NCBI GenBank assembly: GCA_003117195.1
Contig: BDSI01000031.1
Coordinates: forward strand, 409,501-473,500
From: Eudorina sp. 2006-703-Eu-15
Taxonomy: Eukaryota > Chlorophyta > Chlorophyceae > Chlamydomonadales > Volvocaceae
Reading direction: 5' to 3'
DNA: 64,000 nt
In this document: piece by piece, positions 60,850 to 64,000 of the stretch
How positions within the stretch are numbered: the stretch's first letter is position 1
Layout: every line of letters starts with the position of its first letter
Program-made: the position numbers and the translations under genes
The notes under the pieces: model-generated
Seen by the model: only the letters and a program-made list of their open reading frames with translations
What the model was told of the DNA's origin: nothing
Databases searched by the model: none

Positions 60850-61470
60850 GGCACAGCTTGCCATAAAGCAGTATGGCAAGCCGCAATGGGCGCCATTCTT
60901 TTCTCAAGATGTTGCACCAACGAACAAGTTTTTGCCTGCGTCATGATTGCAAAGCCGTCCTGAGCTTCAACCGTCTTGGGTATGTTTCAACCGCTTCTGG
61001 AGATCGTAACGCGCGTGGGAGGTAGACGGGGCATATGCGGGTTACATGGGACCGTAGGAGATGCAGGGTCGGACAATGTTCCTTGCGGCTCGGCATCGGT
61101 CCCGCGATCATAGAAGAGCCCACTGGCGCTGCAACAAGTGGGCTGTATGGGCCCAGACGGTTGTGACTCGGCAGCTGTATTCGCAGTGGAGTGTAGCGGT
61201 GGAGGGGCTCATCGTCGGTGCGCTGCGAGGTCTCCATGGAAGTGGAATGCCGCACCCTGCCCGGTAAGATTGCCGCACCCTGCCGGTGGCCGTGGAACCT
61301 CTCGTGCATGACGGGCCCGGCCAGAGGTTTCGCTGCTGGTAGGGACTTCGAAAGGCCCGTATTCCGCCTTGCAAGCGAGGATACGGTGCAGGTAAGCAAA
61401 AAACTCAAGTGTGGACAACTGGCGGTGATCTGTGGCAAGAGCGAATGCAAGCGCTGGATGGCCAGCCAGT

Positions 61471-61500
61471 GTAGGGGTCGGCGCCGTAGGGGTCGGCGCC
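61471..61500. repeat. 15-base perfect tandem duplication
   Basis: GTAGGGGTCGGCGCC is repeated exactly at 61471-61485 and 61486-61500. Confidence 0.85.
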
Positions 61501-61569
61501 AGATTTCGTAGCGATGTGTGAGCGTGCGTCTGGCGTTCCTCGCGTGCTTCTGGAGGGTGCATTTGCTGC

Positions 61570-61574
61570 TGTAA
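61570..61574 (+). terminator. TGTAA, candidate poly(A) signal of the Pro/Gln-rich gene
   Basis: It lies 720 bases after the stop codon at 60849. It is plausible for a volvocine 3' UTR but not proven. Confidence 0.35.
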
Positions 61575-64000
61575 GGAGTTTGAGGTGGGGTTGAGGTAGT
61601 CATCATGGATGCAGTCAATGGTCGGACGCCCCACCTGGGTACGAGACCTTGCGTGTCAAGACGGTGGGACCCCTCGGGCGGGGACCGGGGTCCACCCAAC
61701 CTGCCATGGGCGCCAGACAGCAGGAGTGTCTTGCGCAAGAAACCCGCCCGAGCCACAGCAGGAGTGTGTGGTTCATATGACGACACGCCATATGGCTGGC
61801 AAGCGTTTCCTGCTGAGGGCACGAGGCGCTCCCGGGGCAAGACCGCACCTTGCTCCGGCGCCTTGGCAGCGCCCGCCGCTGCTTTCCGTTTGCAAGGGCG
61901 CTCCGTGTTGAGAAGATCCCGAGCAATGTTCGTGTCATCGGATTCGACTGCGTCATTTGATGCGCATTTCTGGCTACCTCATAAGGCTACATTGATGCCT
62001 AATGCTGCACACACCCTCGCCCTGCTGGATGGTTGTCCTCTGGGGAGCCCAAGGGATCGATCAGGAGACCCTTCCAATACCCTACGTTTGGAGCCTGTTG
62101 AATTTGACAAGGCAGACGGGCGTATACGATTGCCAACGCGCGCTGGAAGCCCATTTGTTCATGGTTGGTGGTGCAATACACGGACTGCAGGGGGCAGCGC
62201 CATGGCTGGCTGGACGCCGTTGCCCTCCCCATATGGGTCTCTGTAGGTCCTCTGTCCTTGGTGACAACCCGCTGCCCCTATCACTTTCAGCGGCATCCGG
62301 CCAAACCCGAGAGCGCGAGAAGTGATTAGGAGGACATCCCCGGATGGCGTCAGCAAGCCCGCATGAGACCTCCCTGATCCACATGTCGGGTAACTGTGCT
62401 GCTTCAACGCCTTGAGCCTGTTTGTTTCGCAGGTATTTGGCAGACGACAGGTTAGCTTTCGCGGTGGAAGCACTGACCGTAGATGTCCTCTGGTCCTGCA
62501 TTGTGTTTTGCGTCGCACCGGCTCATTTGTGTGGTTTTCTTGGTCCTCACCATCCGAATTTCATCGTTTTTGGTTTCGAGGTTATGGTTCCTACGCTTTA
62601 CCGCTGGCGGTGCATGGGTGCGCGCCCCCCGCCCGACATCCAGCTGGTCCCCCGGGTGTCGCAGCAAGTGGACCGCGTGGGGGTGTGGGGACGGTCAGGA
62701 ATCCCGTCGGAAATCGCCCCGGGGCTGAGTTTTTCTTGACGGAGGACGGAAGGGTTGTTTTCAGACACCCGGTGGGACTCTGTGAGAGCGTGGTGGGGTT
62801 GGCCGTGGTGGCGACTGGGAAATGCCTCCATGTGGGTTAGAATGTTGCGCGCACGAGCGCACACGCAGGTGTAAGAGGGTGTACGCCGCCACGCCCGTAC
62901 GGTGTTTTGTGCGCGCACCGGCAGTGACTCGGATGACTAAGCTTCTGGGCGGCTCGGCCCATGAAGACTGGCTTGAGGCATGGAACGGTACCAGTAGTCG
63001 TGGCATCAAGGTGGCATGAGCCACAAGAGCGTCGGGGCGCTGCGCGGGTTCACACTGTTGTACAGGCATCTATAAAAGCGAGGAAAATTAGCTTGATCTA
63101 TTCCATCGTCGCACCAAGCCTTGCACAACGAAAACCGTCATTTATCTTAAACGAGGTCGTTGCGATCCGTTAATCGAAACGTACGTGGTTAAGCTGCCCC
63201 TCGCAGCATCATGGTTGCCTGTACGAACAGTTTATTCAAAAGCTGCGAATTTCGCCCGCAAGATAGCATTTTATGAATCCTTACGTTATTATCTACAAAC
63301 GTACATCACCAGAATGGACTGCGAGACGGGCTTGCGAAGGACACGTGTACCACATTCGCCATTGTTGACAAGAAGTGCGTGCAATGGCCCGCTTTGTGTA
63401 AGCGCGGTCTCCATATCAGCATCATCAAGCACGGGGCTTTGGAAGCATCGCGCAGCGAGTGAAATGTCGAAATGCGAACAGGCGGAAAGCCGCGAAGCGA
63501 CACTGCTATGACCCCAAGACAAACGAAATGCAAATACTTCTTTCATTCAAACATAAATAACGGAAGCTTCATTCAACTCGTCATGAATAGTTAGTTAGGG
63601 ACATGCGCATGTATGCGCGCGGGTACTCAGTTTACGCGGCACATGCGCCGAACGCGATAGCACAACGAACTTCTTTAATGTTCATGTTAAATCACCCGAG
63701 ATGGAGAGAATGCAAGTGATCCAGCGGGACTGCTGGGGACACCTAGGCGCAATCAGAGCGCAGGCGGGCAGTCCATACGCAGGCTTTAGTGCCAGGCGCA
63801 AATGCGCATGTCGCGTGGGTGACCCAGAAACTGGCCATGTGGCGCCGCAGCTCGTGTTCCCGCATTGCCTGCAGCTGCCGCCCGTCTGCAAGCAACAGCG
63901 TGCTCGCAACCAGGAACCAGCACGACGACAGCGGCCACCTGTGCCTGCGATGGCATGTCTCATCCCGTGAGAACTGGGTTCTGGCAGCACGCGCTCCCCA

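Larger units (their letters stand above)
60850..64000. other. Right-hand region, no gene firmly supported
   Basis: It holds the 3' UTR of the Pro/Gln-rich gene and a 15-base tandem duplication (61471-61500). A 213-codon plus-strand frame at 61605-62246 starts with ATG but has no motif or context. At the right edge a minus-strand frame ending at 63743 reads LVASTLLLADGRQLQA after a hydrophobic stretch and could be the first exon of a secreted protein. Its start is outside the window or spliced. Confidence 0.35.

Noticed and set aside
61605..62246. 213-codon plus-strand frame starting with ATG
   Set aside because: No motif, no signal peptide, no neighbouring exons; codon composition resembles the flanking non-coding DNA.
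1..64000. tRNA, rRNA, CRISPR or bacterial-type operon features
   Set aside because: I found no tRNA arm signatures, rRNA-like blocks or regularly spaced direct repeats by eye, and the spliced genes show that this is eukaryotic DNA. A tRNAscan or Infernal run would be decisive.

Overview
The window reads as nuclear DNA of a green alga of the volvocine group (Chlamydomonas, Gonium, Eudorina, Volvox and relatives). The evidence is: moderately GC-rich DNA with many small GT-AG introns; TGTAA poly(A) signals instead of AATAAA behind several genes; a giant Pro/Thr/Ser-rich wall-type glycoprotein; a ciliary ARL13 GTPase; and proteins with long Ala, Gln and Pro runs. I cannot name the species. All gene models below were spliced by hand: donors and acceptors were chosen so that codon phase is kept across every junction and the protein stays family-like.

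Layout. 0-0.7 kb: first exon of a minus-strand, probably organelle-targeted membrane protein running off the left edge. 0.8-3.3 kb: a minus-strand FtsJ/RlmE-type rRNA 2'-O-methyltransferase in six exons with all four catalytic residues. 5.8-7.5 kb: a plus-strand type II membrane or secreted glycosyltransferase-like protein. 8.4-13.4 kb: a 12-exon plus-strand VHS/GAT-domain protein (TOM1-like, ESCRT-0 function). 15.3-17.0 kb: the ciliary GTPase ARL13. 19.2-20.9 kb: a minus-strand WD40 protein, STRAP. 25.0-27.7 kb: an unrecognised Ala/Gln-rich acidic protein. 29.9-37.1 kb: a packed minus-strand block of three genes (an RNQ-motif small protein, a 101-aa membrane protein and a 1565-aa helical orphan) with gaps near 110 bases. 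40.8-50.1 kb: a giant type I membrane glycoprotein with two Pro/Thr/Ser rods. 57.1-60.8 kb: a 1131-aa Pro/Gln-rich orphan. The rest (3.3-5.8, 13.4-15.3, 17.0-18.7, 20.9-25.0, 27.7-29.7, 37.1-40.8, 50.1-57.1 and 60.9-64.0 kb) shows no gene I can support, only tandem duplications, microsatellites, hairpins and a dispersed repeat.

The genes do not form one pathway. Two themes recur. One is cilium and surface biology (ARL13, a secretory glycosyltransferase, the large wall/membrane glycoprotein, an endosomal sorting adaptor). The other is RNA biology (FtsJ methyltransferase, STRAP). The most unusual items are the giant rod glycoprotein, with seven clustered one-base losses in its second rod, and the dense minus-strand block that could be polycistronic.
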